Shown: piece by piece, positions 41,131 to 50,031 of the stretch
Layout of the letters: the number at the start of each line of letters is the position of its first letter
Numbering within the stretch: position 1 is the stretch's first letter
Assembly: GCA_019637555.1 (NCBI GenBank)
Contig: JAHBVK010000004.1
Location: forward strand, 1 to 64,000
Source: Anaerolineae bacterium
GTDB lineage: Bacteria > Chloroflexota > Anaerolineae > Aggregatilineales > UBA2796
DNA: 64,000 nucleotides
Reading direction: 5' to 3'
Made by a program: the position numbers and the translations under genes
The notes under the pieces: model-generated
What the model saw: the letters and a program-made list of their open reading frames with translations, nothing else
Told to the model about the DNA's origin: nothing
Database searches by the model: none

Positions 41131-42984
41131 TTAACGCACCACCGGTAAGGTGAAGGTAAAGGTACTGCCAACGCCCGGTTGGCTTTCAATGGACAGGTTG
41201 CCGTGCATTACTTCGATCAGGTGGCGGGTGATGGCAAATCCCAAACCAGTGCCAGACTGCTGCAAGCCATTATCGGCGCGCCAGAATTTGGTGCCCAATT
41301 TAGCGATCTGATCCTGATTCATACCCACACCGGTATCGCGCACACTGATCGCTACCTCGTTGCCGCGACGCTCAGCTTGAATCCAGATTTGTCCGCCATC
41401 CGGCGTGTATTTATAGGCGTTGCTGGTGAGGTTGGAAAGGATTTGTACCAAGCGATCTTTATCCGCTTTGACCAGCGGCAGATCAGGGGCGGCGTCAAGA
41501 TGCAGCGTGTGCTTACGCTGCTCGATCTCGTTCATGGTACTTTCCAGCGATGAGTTGATCGCTTCAACCAGGTTCACCTCACTGAGATCGATACGCATAT
41601 TGCCAGTTTCGATGCGGCTGATGTCGCTGAGATCGCTGACCAGCACCTTCATCTTGTAGACGGCATTCTTGATTGTGCCGATGAACTGCGTCTGACGATC
41701 TGTTACTGGACCGACCATCGCCATCAGATCGGCATACCCGCTGATGCTGGTCATGGGTACTTTCAATTCGTGCGCCACGATGCTGACAAACTCAGACTTC
41801 GCCTGATTCGCTGCCCGCACTGCTGCATACAGCCGCGCATTCTCGATGCTGATCGCTGCACGATCTACCATCCGTTCCGCCATCGCGCGAGCATCCGTGT
41901 TGAAGGCGCCGGGGTCAACACTGCCCAGCGCGATCACGCCGATCACACGGTTCTCGCGGGCGACTGGCAGGGCGAAGCGAGAGGTACCATCATCCGTATT
42001 GTTCTGGCTCAATGGCTGCCAGACCGCTTTACTACTGCGAATCGCTTGTTGTACCGCCTCTGACTCCAAGGCTATAGCGGCGTTATCAGCGAATGATCCT
42101 GTCGCCGCTTCATAAGACATGGTCACGGCGGTTGCGCCCTCACTATCGAGCAGCGCCATCGTCCCAAATTCAGCATGGCAGGAGCGTGCCAGCCAGCCGA
42201 GCGTGATCTCCATCACCTTGCGAATGTCCAGCGTTTCATTCAACTGCCGATCCATACGCTGCAAGGTGGTCAGTTCATCCACGCGCGCACCCAATGCTTG
42301 ATCTGTGGCGCTGAACAAACGGGCATTGTCGATAGCGACAGCGGCTTGTCCGGCAAAGGTATCCAGCACGTCGAGGTCGTCGTCGGAGAACAAGCCTGTG
42401 CGGACGCGATTATCCACGTAAACCACACCGATCACCGATCCGCGTACACGCAGTGGACTTGCCATAATACTGCGGAGCGATTGCGTAACCACGCTCTGCT
42501 GACCGGAAAAGCGCGGGTCTTCCTGAGCATTGGTGGTGACGATTGCCTGTGCGGATTCCAGAACACGATGAGTCACCGTGCGGCTGTAGCCGAAGGCACT
42601 GCTCTCCAGCGTTTCCTGATCGAAGTTACGCGCCGCTCGTACCACCAGAGCGCTATCATCGTTGAGCAGCATCAGAAAGCCACGCTCTGCCCCTGTCAGT
42701 TCGATGATGGCATCCATCACCTGATCTAATACCGTCTGTAAATCCAGCGATGCGCCGATCACGCGGGTGACTTCATAGAGCTTGGCGTAGCGTTCCTGCC
42801 GTCCTGTATGTTGACGTTCCTCATTCAATTCGTCCATCACCTGCTCGATGGCGGCAAGGCGCTGCTCGAAGAACGAGGCATCGACTTTGCCCACCTTCGC
42901 CTGACCCCGTAGTAAGGAAAGGGTTTGCCGCGCGCTGGTGAGCGCCATTTGCAGTTCACGCGGATTACGGTGGTTGGAGGTCAT
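41131..42984 (-). CDS. GAF-domain sensor histidine kinase
   Basis: A 617-residue soluble kinase. A coiled-coil N-terminus (about 1-60) is followed by two GAF domains: YEVTRVIGASLDLQTVLDQVMDAI to about 220, and LNETLDIRKVMEITLGWL to about 390. Then HisKA with SIVAHELKVPMTSISGYADLM near residue 405, and HATPase_c: NLTSNAYKYTPDGG, VRDTGVGM, GTGLGFAITRHLIEVMHG, GVGSTFTFTL. It probably senses a cytoplasmic small molecule through the GAF domains. ATG 42984 overlaps the endonuclease III stop (ATGA). Confidence 0.93.
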   Translation of the reverse strand: MTSNHRNPRELQMALTSARQTLSLLRGQAKVGKVDASFFEQRLAAIEQVMDELNEERQHTGRQERYAKLYEVTRVIGASLDLQTVLDQVMDAIIELTGAERGFLMLLNDDSALVVRAARNFDQETLESSAFGYSRTVTHRVLESAQAIVTTNAQEDPRFSGQQSVVTQSLRSIMASPLRVRGSVIGVVYVDNRVRTGLFSDDDLDVLDTFAGQAAVAIDNARLFSATDQALGARVDELTTLQRMDRQLNETLDIRKVMEITLGWLARSCHAEFGTMALLDSEGATAVTMSYEAATGSFADNAAIALESEAVQQAIRSSKAVWQPLSQNNTDDGTSRFALPVARENRVIGVIALGSVDPGAFNTDARAMAERMVDRAAISIENARLYAAVRAANQAKSEFVSIVAHELKVPMTSISGYADLMAMVGPVTDRQTQFIGTIKNAVYKMKVLVSDLSDISRIETGNMRIDLSEVNLVEAINSSLESTMNEIEQRKHTLHLDAAPDLPLVKADKDRLVQILSNLTSNAYKYTPDGGQIWIQAERRGNEVAISVRDTGVGMNQDQIAKLGTKFWRADNGLQQSGTGLGFAITRHLIEVMHGNLSIESQPGVGSTFTFTLPVVR

Positions 42985-43721
42985 TGCTTCGTGTCCTTCT
43001 GCTTTTGCGGTTTTGATTTGGACGTGGCGACGACAGCGGAATTGAGAGCAACTGTTTGCTGGTAATAGTCGCACCAAGGGGTGAGTGGACAGCGTTCACA
43101 GGCAGGACGCCGCGCCTGACAGACTTTGCGTCCGTGTTCAATGATGTTGAGATGCGCCTGGTAGTAGGTATCCGCTGGCACGATGCGTTCCATGATCGCG
43201 TGTGCCTGATCCGGCGTGACCTTTGGTCCTATCAAGCCAAGGCGCTGGCTGACGCGGTGAACATGCGTATCGACGGGGAATGCGGGCAACCCGAAGGCGA
43301 AGCACAAGACGATCGCCGCCGTTTTCGGTCCCACGCCATTGAGCGAGGTCAGCCACTTCTTAGCATCATCAACGGACAACTCGCGCAGGAAATCAAGTGT
43401 AATGCTGCCGCGCCGTTCGGTGATCGTGCGCAGCACTTGCTGAATACGCGGACCTTTCTGGTTCGCTAGACCGGCAGGCTTGATCGCTGCGATGACTTCA
43501 TCCGTAGCCGCGTCGCGCACAGCTTCCCATGTTGAAAACTTGGCAGTGAGCAGGGCAAATGCACGATCCCGATTAGCATCGTTGGTGCTCTGGCTAAGAA
43601 TGCAATCGACCAGTTCAGCGACGGGCAGTTTGTGCTGCCGCCACGTCGGATAACCGTACAGCGCCGCTAGTTCATGCGCGATGTGCTGGTATTTTTCCCG
43701 TAGTTTATCCAATTCATTCAT
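42981..43721 (-). CDS. nth: Endonuclease III-like DNA glycosylase
   Basis: A 246-residue HhH-GPD base-excision glycosylase/lyase. LVDCILSQSTNDANRDRAF opens the fold; the helix-hairpin-helix is LNGVGPKTAAIVLCFAFGLPAFPVDTHVHR in two pieces, with catalytic Lys in the G-V-G-x-K loop and catalytic Asp in VDTHV. The [4Fe-4S] ligands are the C-x6-C-x2-C-x5-C series CQARRPACERCPLTPWC near residue 200. It removes oxidised pyrimidines. A long C-terminal tail (VVATSKSKPQKQKDTKQ) follows. It is the first gene of the run down to trxB. Confidence 0.93.
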   Translation of the reverse strand: MNELDKLREKYQHIAHELAALYGYPTWRQHKLPVAELVDCILSQSTNDANRDRAFALLTAKFSTWEAVRDAATDEVIAAIKPAGLANQKGPRIQQVLRTITERRGSITLDFLRELSVDDAKKWLTSLNGVGPKTAAIVLCFAFGLPAFPVDTHVHRVSQRLGLIGPKVTPDQAHAIMERIVPADTYYQAHLNIIEHGRKVCQARRPACERCPLTPWCDYYQQTVALNSAVVATSKSKPQKQKDTKQ

Positions 43722-43878
43722 TCAGTGAGTACCCCTACCCAATTCTATCTTCACTTGGAGCAGGCACAAACACTAAAGCTAAAGAAATGATAAAGGTGTG
43801 ATAGGATATTTGACATCACGTTATTGATCTGATTGCCGCGCTGGTGTGACGATCTGTTGGTCAGGTAAGGATAAGTTA

Positions 43879-44277
43879 ATGGGCGTTGGCTATGAGATTG
43901 ATCCTCAAGATGAGCATATTTATTGGGCGCGTGTGGAATCGCCGTTCACTTGGGAGGAATATGATCGGGATGTTGAACGTTTGATGCAGCAAATCAGGAC
44001 ACTCAACTATCCAGTGGCGATTGTTAGTGATGTCAGAAAGCTGCATCAATTGCCCGGAGGTGGGCTGCGTCACTTGCAGATCAACGACAGCTTGATCCCC
44101 GAGAATGTTCAGGTGGTCATCATTTTGGGTGCATCCGTCATCGTCTCGACGCTGCTCTCGCTGTTATCGTGGCTGCGCCCCAAAGCTCGCAAGTTGATCG
44201 CCTACGCCAATTCCGAGGAGACGGCGCGGCAGATCGCTAGAGAACGCTTGGGGCTGCCAGCGCGAAATGGACGATAG
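43879..44277 (+). CDS. Hypothetical protein, STAS/SpoIIAA-like
   Basis: A 132-residue protein that I do not firmly recognise. YWARVESPFTWEEYDRDVERLMQQI followed by NYPVAIVSDVRKLHQLPGG has the strand-helix-strand look of SpoIIAA/STAS-like small proteins, and VVIILGASVIVSTLLSLLSWLRPKA is a hydrophobic segment near residue 85. The last 25 residues (NSEETARQIARERLGL) form a helix that in related proteins follows a YANSEEEA-type stretch. ATG 43879 has AAGGA about 9 bases upstream. It stands alone between endonuclease III (divergent) and a toxin-antitoxin pair. Confidence 0.55.
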   Translation: MGVGYEIDPQDEHIYWARVESPFTWEEYDRDVERLMQQIRTLNYPVAIVSDVRKLHQLPGGGLRHLQINDSLIPENVQVVIILGASVIVSTLLSLLSWLRPKARKLIAYANSEETARQIARERLGLPARNGR

Positions 44278-44282
44278 AGCCT

Positions 44283-44314
44283 ACTCGATCCTTGAGAATT
44301 AGCTAAAATCGAGT
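44283..44314. promoter_or_regulatory. Inverted repeat before the antitoxin
   Basis: ACTCGAT (44283-44289) and ATCGAGT (44308-44314) form a perfect 7-bp inverted repeat that overlaps a TAAAAT -10-like box, 20 bases before the antitoxin ATG. This is the usual position for an autoregulatory operator. Confidence 0.5.
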
Positions 44315-44334
44315 GCAACAGTACGGAGAAGCTA

Positions 44335-44595
44335 ATGACAACCAGAACAATTGATCTTGCTTATACTAGCCTTAGTCTGGATGAAATTCTCGCTGAACTT
44401 CAGGATGATCAAACAGAAATCTTACTGCTCAGAGGTGAGAAGCCATTGGCGCGACTATTACCAATCGCATCATCAAGCGAACAAGGCATCATGAGTAGTA
44501 AACGGATCATGGGTCTCCATCGCGGAGAGACATGGATAAGCGACGATTTTAATGATGCATTACCAGACGAATTCTGGCTTGGAAGCAATCAATGA
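44335..44595 (+). CDS. Phd/YefM-like antitoxin
   Basis: An 86-residue antitoxin. LDEILAELQDDQTEILLLRGEKPLARLLPI is the DNA-binding/dimerising N-terminal fold (in two pieces), and the C-terminal tail RIMGLHRGETWISDDFNDALPDEFWLG is the toxin-wrapping segment typical of partners of PIN-domain toxins. CGGAG precedes the ATG. It overlaps the toxin start by 4 bases (ATGA), as in many VapBC-type operons. Base composition is clearly more AT-rich than the flanks, in keeping with acquisition. Confidence 0.85.
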   Translation: MTTRTIDLAYTSLSLDEILAELQDDQTEILLLRGEKPLARLLPIASSSEQGIMSSKRIMGLHRGETWISDDFNDALPDEFWLGSNQ

Positions 44596-44981
44596 AATTG
44601 CTTTTGGATACCCAAGTATTTATTTGGATGGATGATGACTATTCTCAAATACCAGCATCGATTATTGAGGAGCTTGAAAACAAGGAAAATCTTATCTTCC
44701 TAAGTCTTGTTAGTATCTGGGAAGCACAGATCAAAATCTAGCTTGGCAAGCTACGCTTGAAAAGACCGATCCGTGAGATAATACAATCTCAACAACAAGC
44801 TAACGCTATTCATCTACTTTCAATCACCACTGAACACATCTTCGAATTATCTGAACTGCCAGAGATTCATCGTGATCCTTTTGATCGCCTGCTGATTGCT
44901 CAAGCAAGGCATGAAGAGATTACACTAGTGACGAGCGATGGCACGATCCAGCAGTATCCCGTTCGATACTTGTGGCGCTAA
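44592..44981 (+). pseudogene. PIN-domain (VapC-like) toxin with an internal TAG
   Basis: The frame encodes a full 129-residue PIN ribonuclease except for TAG at codon 50 (44739-44741). Before it: MKLLLDTQVFIWMDDD with the first catalytic Asp and ISLVSIWEAQIKI-like text (SLVSIWEAQIKI) with the second acidic residue. After it: LGKLRLKRPIREII, HRDPFDRLLIAQARHEE with two more catalytic acids, and LVTSDGTIQQYPV. Relatives have Gln at the stop (IKIQLGKL), so CAG to TAG is the likely change. Only a 49-residue fragment should be made unless the stop is read through or recoded. Confidence 0.88.
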
Positions 44982-45655
44982 GTATTGCGTTTCTTCTCTG
45001 CCCAACGCGCTTCCGACTCCACGAATTCGATCACACCGCTGACCGTTGGATCAGGTAGTAGGTCAGGGGACAGCTTCAGCCGTGCGTGCGAAGTGATCTC
45101 AAGGTACGGCGCATCCGGCAGCAGCAGCAGATCGATCCTACCGACCAGAGGCGGATCATCCGGCAAGCCGCCATCAAGCAGCAGCAAGCGCTGACCATTC
45201 TCGGCACTCGCTTCTATTACCGATTGCTTGCTCAAGCGCAGAGCAACGATCAGATCGGCGGGATCGGATTGCTTGCGTGGCGCCGCTGCGTTGACGATGG
45301 AGAAGGTGAGTCCGCGTCGAGTAGCAGTTGCCGACCACGGACCTGCCGCCAGCGGGGTAGTGATCACCTGTTGAATCTGCTGCACTAATGCAGGATAAGC
45401 GTACAGAATATCCAGTGTGCCGATGTGGAAAGCATCGTAGCCGAGCGCATCCATCGCCACCAGCATCCCTCGCCCATTCGTAGACTCACAAATCCATGAG
45501 CCAGTGGCACAGGAGCGCCCCAGATCAACCAGCAGATTGATTTCGGCGCTCGCACGTTCGCGCTTGATCAGGGTGAACAGACGCGGCAGCAGCGCCAGAT
45601 CACCGTGCAGCGCGGCAGTGTAGAGAATGGTGACGGCAGTGGGTGTCTCGATCAT
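44978..45655 (-). CDS. Degenerate metallophosphoesterase-like protein
   Basis: About 225 residues. The opening TILYTAALHGDLALLPRLFTLIKRE and INLLVDLGRSCATG, then AMDALGYDAFHIGTLDI, follow the pattern of the 5'-nucleotidase/UshA metallophosphoesterase domain (usually ILYTNDLHGH, LLVDAGD, LGYDA...GNHD). Here the metal-binding Asp of the first motif is Ala, the Asp of the second is Arg, and GNHD is replaced by GTLD. It is therefore probably an inactive relative with a structural or binding role. ATG 45655 is chosen. It ends 4 bases into the convergent toxin pseudogene. Confidence 0.65.
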   Translation of the reverse strand: MIETPTAVTILYTAALHGDLALLPRLFTLIKRERASAEINLLVDLGRSCATGSWICESTNGRGMLVAMDALGYDAFHIGTLDILYAYPALVQQIQQVITTPLAAGPWSATATRRGLTFSIVNAAAPRKQSDPADLIVALRLSKQSVIEASAENGQRLLLLDGGLPDDPPLVGRIDLLLLPDAPYLEITSHARLKLSPDLLPDPTVSGVIEFVESEARWAEKKRNT

Positions 45656-45753
45656 GATCAATCGCTAATAGCGAACGCTGGTGCAGGGTAGTTTCAGAGC
45701 TAGAGCAGGGATTTTCGCTTGTTTCCGGTTAGAAAACGGTTGTTGAACCCTGC

Positions 45754-48186
45754 CTATTGCTTCACGCCATAGATCGCGCGGTAGCTGGCGTACTGCTCAT
45801 AAATGCGGCGAACGTAAGTGCGCGTCTCCTCAAAGGTGATTGCCTGCAAGAACATATCGGGATCGCCGTTGGAGATTTGCAGCCACTGGGCACTATTGCC
45901 GGGACCGCCGTTGTACGCTGCCAGCGCCGCATAAACATTGCCATCGAAGGTCTGCAACTGCTCGTACAGGTAATAGATGCCGAAGGTGACGTTGACGTGC
46001 GGACGGTAGAGATCACTGTTGGTGAAATCCGTCCAGCCCAGTTTCGCCGCGATGTATGCGCCCGTATCAGGGATGATCTGCATCAAACCTTGCGCCTGTG
46101 CGTAGGAAGTTGCCAAGCCCTCGAACAGCGATTCCTGACGGATCAGGCTGAACACCAGCAGCGGATCAACGCCGTACTCCTGTGTCTCCGGCAGCACCAG
46201 ATCAGCATAGCCGATGGGGAAGCGCAGCGAAGCGATGTAGCGCGGTGCATCTTCAGTGCGAATCTTCGCGCCGTCGAGCATCTTGGCGCTGGCGTTGATT
46301 GCTTCGCGGTATAAACCGATACGCGAGAAGTAGGTCGCTAGTTGGTACAGCGCCAGCGGATTCAACTGATTGGCGTCGATCAGCGCTGTGAACTCGGTGA
46401 TCGCTTCTTCGTAAGCAGCAACGGCAAATAGTTCGTTGCCGCGAATCATGCGCGGATCATTCTCTAGATCGGTAGACAATCGCCACAGATCGCCTTGCTG
46501 TGTGATGTTGAAAGTTTGCCGCATCCATGCTTCGGCTTCCGCGATCCGCGCTGGCGAGTTGTAGTCCCAGTCGATCTTGGCGGGCGGCACGAATGGTCCC
46601 TGCCCGTTGAACAGATCGGCGGCGCGTAAGCTATAGTAACCGCCGGGATCGATCTTCGCCGCTTCGCCGTAAGCTGTCCGCGCCAGATCGGTCTGATTGT
46701 TCAACTGGTACAGACGACCCAGCCAGAGATAACCCGCTGCCTGTAATTCGCCTGTTCCGTTGGTTGCCAGCAGGGAGAATAAGCGTTGAGCGCGGGCGTA
46801 TGCTTGGGCGTTATAAGCAGCCATGCCACCACGAAACAAGCCATCCGTCGCCCACTCTGATCCTTTGTAATTCGTTCCCAGTATCTCGAAGGTTGCCAGC
46901 GAATTTTCGCTATCGCCCTGTGTGGCATAGAGATAACCGGCACGCCACAAAGCTTCGGCGCTCTCCGGCACATCAGGATGATCGGTGGCAAGCTGCTTGT
47001 ACTTCTGGATTGCTTCGCTCACCTGTCCTGAGAGGAACATGGTACGCCCTTCTTCCAGCCATGCCTGACCATAAAGCGGGCTGGTCGGGTACTGATTGAT
47101 AATCGTCTGGAAGGAACTGACGGCGGCGGAACTATTGCCAGCGGCGCGATATGCCTGACCGAGCAGCAAAAACGCAGCAGGATCGATCTGCGTGAGGGGA
47201 GTGTTACTGGTGTAGTTGTACAGCGCCGTGATCGCATCGTTGTAATCTTCCGCTGCGAAGCTGACGCGCCCACGCTGCAAATCATCGATCTTGACGCCTG
47301 CCTGCAATAGCGCCCGCATCGCGCGGTAGCCGCCCACCGTCTGCGGGTATTGATCGAAGACCTGCTGATAACGCTGATTTGCCGCCGCGACGTTGCCCAT
47401 GCCCGCCAACACATCCGCCGCCAAAACGCCGATGCTGGCACGATAGGCGGGGACCTGAGCCACTTGCAGAATTTCCTCATACTGATCGAAGGCAGCTTGG
47501 GCATTTCCGGCGTTGAGATAGGCAGTCGCTACGCGCTCCTTCAATGCCAGCAGTGGCACTAAGGCACGTGATGTTCCCTGTACTGCTTTGGCGTAATTCT
47601 CTTGCGCCAGCGTTGGCTGATCCAGCGCCAGATAAGCATCACCAATGCGCTCGTAAGCATAACTATCGATCAGACCGGGGCGGTTCTTGAGGTAATCCTC
47701 AAAATCCTTGATCGCACTTTCCCACGCTGATAAGCCTAGAAATGAATCGCCGCGCAGAAATAACGCCTGTCCGGCACGCACATCGCCGGGATAGGAGGCG
47801 ATGAATTCCGTCAGTGCTTGCACGGCGGTGCTGAATAGCCCTTCTCGCAATGCTGCTGTACCATAGCCGAACATGGCGTCGGCGCGCAGTTTAGGATCGA
47901 CGGAGAGGACTGGCTGAGAGAGGATGGACTGGTAAATCTCGACGGCGGAATCAAAATCGCCATTACGCAGCGCGTTATCCGCTTGAACGATCAGCAGCGG
48001 TGCTTCTAACGTTGCTGTCGGCGCGACGGTCGGTGGTGGGATCGGGGTATCAGTCGCTGGCGGTAAGCTGGTCGCGGGTTCGATACTGGGCGTGGCGGTG
48101 ACAATGATCGTGTCCTGACCGCGCGGCAGTGTACAAGCTAAAGATGAGCTAAGGAGCAGCAGTAAAACAGCGAGACGACGCATCAT
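45754..48186 (-). CDS. Lytic transglycosylase with TPR repeats, lipoprotein
   Basis: An 810-residue lipoprotein: MMRRLAVLLLLLSSSLACTLPRG has the lipobox LAC with the acylated Cys. A Pro/Thr-rich linker (to about 60) leads into many TPR-like repeats (about 65-600; e.g. ADAMFGYGTAALREGLFSTAVQALTEFI). The C-terminus is an SLT domain: ESLFEGLATSYAQAQGLMQIIPDTGAYIAAKLG (in two pieces) with the catalytic Glu in RQES, and LAAYNGGPGNSAQWL. It cleaves peptidoglycan like the soluble lytic transglycosylase Slt70, which has a similar superhelical part. The gap upstream carries two hairpins. Confidence 0.92.
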   Translation of the reverse strand: MMRRLAVLLLLLSSSLACTLPRGQDTIIVTATPSIEPATSLPPATDTPIPPPTVAPTATLEAPLLIVQADNALRNGDFDSAVEIYQSILSQPVLSVDPKLRADAMFGYGTAALREGLFSTAVQALTEFIASYPGDVRAGQALFLRGDSFLGLSAWESAIKDFEDYLKNRPGLIDSYAYERIGDAYLALDQPTLAQENYAKAVQGTSRALVPLLALKERVATAYLNAGNAQAAFDQYEEILQVAQVPAYRASIGVLAADVLAGMGNVAAANQRYQQVFDQYPQTVGGYRAMRALLQAGVKIDDLQRGRVSFAAEDYNDAITALYNYTSNTPLTQIDPAAFLLLGQAYRAAGNSSAAVSSFQTIINQYPTSPLYGQAWLEEGRTMFLSGQVSEAIQKYKQLATDHPDVPESAEALWRAGYLYATQGDSENSLATFEILGTNYKGSEWATDGLFRGGMAAYNAQAYARAQRLFSLLATNGTGELQAAGYLWLGRLYQLNNQTDLARTAYGEAAKIDPGGYYSLRAADLFNGQGPFVPPAKIDWDYNSPARIAEAEAWMRQTFNITQQGDLWRLSTDLENDPRMIRGNELFAVAAYEEAITEFTALIDANQLNPLALYQLATYFSRIGLYREAINASAKMLDGAKIRTEDAPRYIASLRFPIGYADLVLPETQEYGVDPLLVFSLIRQESLFEGLATSYAQAQGLMQIIPDTGAYIAAKLGWTDFTNSDLYRPHVNVTFGIYYLYEQLQTFDGNVYAALAAYNGGPGNSAQWLQISNGDPDMFLQAITFEETRTYVRRIYEQYASYRAIYGVKQ

Positions 48187-48313
48187 TATCCGTTGTTTAT
48201 CCGTATTGTCCCCTCTCCGAAGCGCTCATTATGCCGGAGGTAGGCGGGGGAGTCAACCACACTGATCGGGTGTTAGCGTGGCGCTAGCGCTGGTCAGTAG
48301 GGCAATCGCATAG

Positions 48314-48338
48314 CAGCACAGTTCTAAGAACTGTGCTG
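48314..48338. repeat. Perfect inverted repeat with 3-base loop
   Basis: CAGCACAGTTC (48314-48324), TAA, GAACTGTGCTG (48328-48338). It stands in the 242-base gap between the divergently placed ends of the SnoaL-like gene and the start of the transglycosylase gene. No T-run follows. Confidence 0.6.
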
Positions 48339-48352
48339 AGAAGGTAATAACA

Positions 48353-48393
48353 AAAGGCGTTCGCATGCTGTCAGCACACGAACACCTTTGAGA
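48353..48393 (-). terminator. Likely terminator after the SnoaL-like gene
   Basis: AAAGG-C-GTTCG and CGAAC-A-CCTTT form a stem of 10 bp with one mismatch around a 15-base loop; on the minus strand the stem is followed by a T-rich end (CCTTTTG). It would stop transcription of the minus-strand gene that ends at 48429. Confidence 0.5.
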
Positions 48394-48428
48394 TGTGATG
48401 TTAGAGGGAATTGGTTGCCAATCGCCGC

Positions 48429-48911
48429 TTATTCTGACCAGTCGAGTTCCCAGCCCAGTTCTATCCGCCAACCGATCTGGCGCAGCCATTCGGTTAGACC
48501 TCCTTCTTCGTCGCTGGCGATGTGCAGTTCCACGATCTTGTCATCAGCGACGCGGAATTCGATCATGTCTGGAACCATCACCGACATGCCAGTGGCTTCG
48601 AGATCAGGTCCCGATTCCCATAACTGGCTGAGGCGAAATATCCCTGTGTGCGTGCCTGTCCAGAACATGGTCACACTCACATCCGACTTGCCGTCATCCT
48701 CAAAGATCGCTTCTACGTTCCAGCGGAAATCGGGCATCGCTTCCATCAGCAGCGTCAGCGTCAGCAGCAGTTCGCGCTTGCCGTAGTTGCCGGGGATCGC
48801 TGTGTTGGTGAACAGCAGATCATCAGCAAGGTGCGGCATCGCGGCGTAGATGCCAAAATTCTCGAAGGCGGACATGAAGTTACGAACGGTTTGAGTGGCG
48901 GAAGCAGTCAT
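48429..48911 (-). CDS. SnoaL-like protein
   Basis: A 160-residue protein of the SnoaL / NTF2-like fold, as in polyketide cyclases and ketosteroid-isomerase relatives. RNFMSAFENFGIYAAMPHLADDLLFTN is the usual first helix-strand part, and GKRELLLTLTLLMEAMPDFRWNVEAIFEDDG the second. The C-terminus HIASDEEGGLTEWLRQIGW is the common ending of the group. Function unknown. ATG 48911 is chosen; a longer frame runs into the regulatory repeats. It is divergent from the AraC-type regulator, which probably controls it. Confidence 0.75.
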   Translation of the reverse strand: MTASATQTVRNFMSAFENFGIYAAMPHLADDLLFTNTAIPGNYGKRELLLTLTLLMEAMPDFRWNVEAIFEDDGKSDVSVTMFWTGTHTGIFRLSQLWESGPDLEATGMSVMVPDMIEFRVADDKIVELHIASDEEGGLTEWLRQIGWRIELGWELDWSE

Positions 48912-48947
48912 GATGTGATTCCAATCTCTTAGCGTGACTTCAATGCT

Positions 48948-49018
48948 AAAGTTGAGTCGTGATTGCAGTGTAAGTTGGGTCACTGTTCACTTTGTATCTC
49001 AACTTTTGTTCACTTTGT
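48948..49018. promoter_or_regulatory. Direct and inverted repeats between SnoaL-like and AraC-type genes
   Basis: TGTTCACTTTGT occurs at 48984-48995 and 49007-49018, 23 bases apart, each followed by CTCAACTT or CTCAAGTT. AAAGTTGAG upstream (near 48949) is the inverse of CTCAACTTT (near 48998). The two-turn spacing suits an AraC-type or TipA-like dimer. Confidence 0.55.
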
Positions 49019-49099
49019 GCTCAAGTTGATGTCCACATTATGGATCGGGGAAAGTTGTGTATCTTCATCCTTTCGCAGGAGAAGGATCAGTCCATCCTA

Positions 49100-50014
49100 A
49101 TGAATCCACCAAACCAGACTAATATCTACCTTGAACGCATCAACCTGGTGCTCAACCACATCCGCCAAAATCTAACCGACGAATTAACCGTTGACGTACT
49201 GGCGGAGGTCGCTTGCTTCTCACCCTTTCACTTCCATCGGCTATTTAGAGCGCTGACAGGTGAAACGCTTAATCAGTGCATCGTGCGGTTGCGTTTGGAA
49301 CGTGCAATAGCACTACTTAAAGGTTCGCCCCAACTGTCGATTAATGACGCGGCATTCGCCGTTGGGTTTAATTCTGCTTCCAATTTTTCCCGCACATTCA
49401 AAAAACGATATGGTGTTGCTGCTCGCCAATGGAATCGGCGCGATTCATTGAAAGAGTTGAAGGATCGCAAGGATGGTCAAGTCCTCGAAGGCTTGACGTA
49501 TTACACTGTAGATAGATTGAGTGAGTATGAGAACGAAGGCGAGTTCGAGGTAAGTATTCGGGAACTGCCACAACAACGATTGGCGTACATTCGCGTCTAC
49601 GATTCATACACACCCACACATGTGCTGACTGCTTACGATCAACTGTTGGAATGGTACCGGCAGCGCGGCGATCCTTTGACCGCGACCCTTTACGGCATGT
49701 CGCAGGACGATCCCGGCATCACGCCGCTGAAGTTATGCCGCTACGATATCGGGTTAACTGTTCCGCCGACCTGGAAACTGGGGGATGCTGTCAGCGAAAT
49801 GATTATACCGACTTGCCAATTCGCCACGATCCACTGTGTTGGAGACATCTACAAAGTAGATCAGGCATGGCAATATCTGTATCGTTACTGGCTGCCACGC
49901 AGTCGCTTTCAGCCAGAAAACCTGCCCGCGATGGAGATCTATCATCGCCAGCCGATGGAAATTGGTTGGGAACAGTATGATCTTGATTGCGCAATACCTA
50001 TCGTTTCATTGTGA
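49100..50014 (+). CDS. AraC family regulator with GyrI-like domain
   Basis: A 304-residue regulator. The AraC DNA-binding domain is N-terminal: INLVLNHIRQNLTDELTVDVLAEVACFSPFHFHRLFRALTGE (in two pieces), and INDAAFAVGFNSASNFSRTFKKRYGVAARQWN. The C-terminal part (about 145-304) resembles GyrI/BmrR-type ligand-binding domains: EVSIRELPQQRLAYIRVYDSY, LYGMSQDDPGITPLKLCRYDIGL, and FATIHCVGDIYKVDQAWQYLY. SbmC/Rob-type proteins of this plan bind small amphipathic molecules. ATG 49100 is chosen over ATG 49040 for the better match to the family start. A VOC gene follows at 50032. Confidence 0.9.
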   Translation: MNPPNQTNIYLERINLVLNHIRQNLTDELTVDVLAEVACFSPFHFHRLFRALTGETLNQCIVRLRLERAIALLKGSPQLSINDAAFAVGFNSASNFSRTFKKRYGVAARQWNRRDSLKELKDRKDGQVLEGLTYYTVDRLSEYENEGEFEVSIRELPQQRLAYIRVYDSYTPTHVLTAYDQLLEWYRQRGDPLTATLYGMSQDDPGITPLKLCRYDIGLTVPPTWKLGDAVSEMIIPTCQFATIHCVGDIYKVDQAWQYLYRYWLPRSRFQPENLPAMEIYHRQPMEIGWEQYDLDCAIPIVSL

Positions 50015-50031
50015 ATTTGCTTGGAGGACCT

